7,694 nucleotides of DNA, taken from assembly GCA_913056375.1 (NCBI GenBank), contig CAJXNF010000124.1, forward strand, positions 1-7,694. Reading direction: 5' to 3'. Positions 5,915-7,694 of the stretch are shown here, piece by piece; the stretch's first letter is position 1, and every line of letters begins with the position of its first letter. The notes under the pieces were generated by a model that was not told where the DNA came from, made no database searches, and saw nothing but the letters and a program-made list of their open reading frames with translations. Origin of the DNA: an uncultured Pseudomonadota bacterium (GTDB lineage: Bacteria; SAR324; NAC60-12). A program made the position numbers and the translations under genes.

Positions 5915-6985
5915 TCAAGCGTTTTTGGTTAGCGCTTTCCCCTCTGGATTGAAGAGATGAACATATTCAGGAAGAAATCTCATGCGGACCTTGGTTTCTT
6001 CTTCTAAGAAAGAGTTGCCATTCTGGCGGACCAGGATAGTGGTTCCTGCTTCCAGATCCACATGCAGGAAACTGTCTGCCCCAAGACGTTCCACCACAGC
6101 GATTTTTCCGTGCACTGGCCCTTCAGAATCCAGTTCGATGTGCTCTGGTCGAATACCCATTTGAACAGCAGTTTCTGCTGCTCCTGTCAGGGTTCGATCG
6201 GTCTTCAACTCAGAGCCGTCTTCCAGGCGAAACTGCCCTTCACCGAATCCTTTACCGCTGAGAATGTTCATCATTGGAGAACCAATGAAGGTCGCTACAA
6301 AAAGGTTTGCAGGGTTCTCATAGAGCTCCAATGGGGGTCCAATTTGTTCGATTTGCCCCTCTGAAAAAACCACTATCCGGTGGGCCAAGGTCATCGCTTC
6401 CACCTGGTCATGCGTGACATAGACCATCGTACTGCGTAGACGTCTGTGTAAACGAGCAATCTCTACGCGCATCTGTACCCGCAGAGCCGCGTCCAGGTTG
6501 GAAAGAGGTTCATCAAAAAGGAAAGCTAGGGGAGCCCGTACAATCGACCGTCCGATAGCAACACGCTGACGTTGACCACCCGAGAGTTCCTTGGGTAGAC
6601 GATCAAGCAGGGGTCCCAACTGCAATACATTGGCGGCCTCCTGGACAGCCGCCGCCACTTGTTCCTTTGGCTCCCCAGCCATTTTCAGCGGGAAGCCCAT
6701 GTTTTCACGTACTGTCTTGTGGGGATAGAGGGCGTATGATTGAAAGACCATTGAGAGGCTGCGTTCTGCAGGGGGCAATCCGGTGACATCTTGATCTCCG
6801 ATGATGATCTGTCCCTCAGTCGCTTCTTCCAGGCCCCCGATCAAGCGGAGCATGGTAGACTTACCGCATCCAGAAGGTCCAACGAAGACAACGAATTCAC
6901 GGTCTTCGATTTCAAGATCGACTCCTCTTATGACCTCAACTTCCCCAAAACTTTTGTGTACATCACGCAACACAATGCCTGCCAT
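5915..6985 (-). CDS. ABC transporter ATP-binding protein, MalK/UgpC (CUT1) type
   Basis: This 356-residue protein is the usual length for CUT1 importer ATPases, which power uptake of oligosaccharides, polyols or glycerol-3-phosphate-like substrates from the inner face of the membrane. In order: Walker A GPSGCGKST (36-44), Q-loop Gln82 in VFQSYALYPH, signature LSGGQRQRV (134-142), Walker B with LFDEP (Asp158-Glu159), D-loop SNLD and switch His192 in YVTHDQVEAM. Residues from about 235 on form the regulatory OB-fold (TOBE) region, with the typical MGIRPEHIEL and a late RMRFLPEYVHLF strand. All catalytic residues are intact. ATG at 6985 has GAGG 4 bases upstream. It lies 53 bp behind the permease gene, which fits one operon. 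The substrate cannot be read from the ATPase because this subunit is shared between systems in some bacteria. Confidence 0.95.
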   Translation of the reverse strand: MAGIVLRDVHKSFGEVEVIRGVDLEIEDREFVVFVGPSGCGKSTMLRLIGGLEEATEGQIIIGDQDVTGLPPAERSLSMVFQSYALYPHKTVRENMGFPLKMAGEPKEQVAAAVQEAANVLQLGPLLDRLPKELSGGQRQRVAIGRSIVRAPLAFLFDEPLSNLDAALRVQMRVEIARLHRRLRSTMVYVTHDQVEAMTLAHRIVVFSEGQIEQIGPPLELYENPANLFVATFIGSPMMNILSGKGFGEGQFRLEDGSELKTDRTLTGAAETAVQMGIRPEHIELDSEGPVHGKIAVVERLGADSFLHVDLEAGTTILVRQNGNSFLEEETKVRMRFLPEYVHLFNPEGKALTKNA

Positions 6986-7038
6986 AAAGCCTCAAGAAAA
7001 ACGATTCAAGAAAGTCATTTGGAACTTTTTCATTAACC

Positions 7039-7694
7039 TCAACCCTTCACACTACCAGCTGTCAAACCCTTGACCAGAAAGCGTTCGGCCCAGAGGAAAA
7101 GAATCAAAATAGGCACGGTGGAGATCACGGCTCCAGCCATCAGGTGCTGTCGGGGAACTTCTGAAGAATTCAGAGAAACAACTCCTCGAGGGAGCGTGAA
7201 GATGCTCGGATCATCTAAAAACATGAACGCAAACAGAAATTCGTTCCAGGCAATCATGAACACGTATAATCCCACTGAAGCTAGTGCCGGTATGCTCAGG
7301 GGCATGGTTACCTGTCGGATAGCGACCATGCGCGAACAACCGTCCATCAAGGCTGCTTCTTCCAACTCTGGCGGAATGCCACGAAAGTAGCCCTGCAGCA
7401 TGTATAACGCTACAGGTAGCGTAGTTGCAGGGTAAACGATCAATAGCCCCAGTAAACTGTTTCGTAGGCCCAATTGAGAAAAAATCACGTAGAGTGGGAT
7501 CACCAAGACAATGGCTGGGACCAGATAAATCAGTAGAATAGAGCGGGAGAGCACCTTGCGCCCTTGGAAGCGTAGCCGGGCCACAGCGTAGGCTCCCGGG
7601 ATGGCAAACAGCAAAGTCAGTGCAACGGTTGCCAGTGAGACAATCGCAGAAACCCCAATGTAGCGGCCGAAGTTGAAATCTCTGAACAATTCAA
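7039..7694 (-). CDS. CUT1-type ABC permease (MalG-like), 5' end off the window
   Basis: 217 C-terminal residues are visible. The frame is open to the right edge and MalG-like permeases run about 270-280 residues, so roughly 60 N-terminal residues including helix 1 are missing; the TTG at 7689 is an internal codon, not the start. It is a membrane component of an ABC sugar-type importer. Visible hydrophobic segments match the last five helices. The EAA loop that docks on the ATPase is clear: EEAALMDGCSRM, then IRQVTMPLSIPAL, with the conserved Gly and Pro. The AWNEFLFAF stretch and the C-terminal FLVKGLTAGSVKG are typical of the MalG branch. The ATPase gene follows after 53 bp on the same strand. 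A MalF-like permease and a substrate-binding protein are expected upstream, past the right edge. Confidence 0.93.
   Translation of the reverse strand, partial: ELFRDFNFGRYIGVSAIVSLATVALTLLFAIPGAYAVARLRFQGRKVLSRSILLIYLVPAIVLVIPLYVIFSQLGLRNSLLGLLIVYPATTLPVALYMLQGYFRGIPPELEEAALMDGCSRMVAIRQVTMPLSIPALASVGLYVFMIAWNEFLFAFMFLDDPSIFTLPRGVVSLNSSEVPRQHLMAGAVISTVPILILFLWAERFLVKGLTAGSVKG

Noticed and set aside
7039..7689. Reading the permease as complete from TTG 7689
   Set aside because: The frame stays open to the window edge and the protein lacks the first helix expected for MalG-like permeases, so it is a partial gene.

Overview
The window looks like accessory or metabolic chromosome from a free-living Gram-negative, probably proteobacterium-like, heterotroph. 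The grounds are an exported DsrE-like protein with a cleavable-looking signal peptide, a CUT1-type ABC importer, an EmrE-type SMR pump, a Bcr/CflA-type MFS exporter and balanced base composition. Lineage cannot be fixed from this sequence alone. It holds eight protein genes plus the visible end of a ninth. I see no rRNA, tRNA, CRISPR array, insertion sequence or integrase.

Layout, left to right. (1) A HpcH/HpaI-family aldolase gene on the minus strand (1-593) runs off the left edge and keeps its catalytic and metal-binding residues as far as it is visible. (2) A minus-strand pair follows: a glutathione S-transferase (1117-1761), then 9 bp downstream an EmrE-like SMR efflux pump (778-1107). 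(3) Divergent from that pair, across a 198-bp control region rich in dyads, is a plus-strand pair. It consists of an alpha/beta hydrolase with the complete active-site set of fluoroacetate/haloacetate dehalogenases (1960-2853) and a Bcr/CflA-type MFS transporter (2913-4157). (4) A separate short gene with a very strong ribosome binding site (4302-4772) encodes an exported DsrE-like protein with a single cysteine. (5) A minus-strand block from the right edge holds a CUT1 sugar-type ABC permease (7039 to beyond 7694), its MalK/UgpC-like ATPase (5915-6985) and an AEC-family carrier (4866-5810). The AEC gene converges on the DsrE gene.

How the parts may work together: genes 2 and 3 form a divergent four-gene group with a xenobiotic-handling flavour (conjugating enzyme plus small pump, dehalogenase plus exporter). 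The dehalogenase would release fluoride or another halide and glycolate from a 2-haloacetate, and the transporters could move substrate, product or related toxicants. That grouping is inference; the dehalogenase call rests directly on residues in the sequence. The right-hand block is an import system whose substrate-binding protein and first permease should lie just beyond the right edge.
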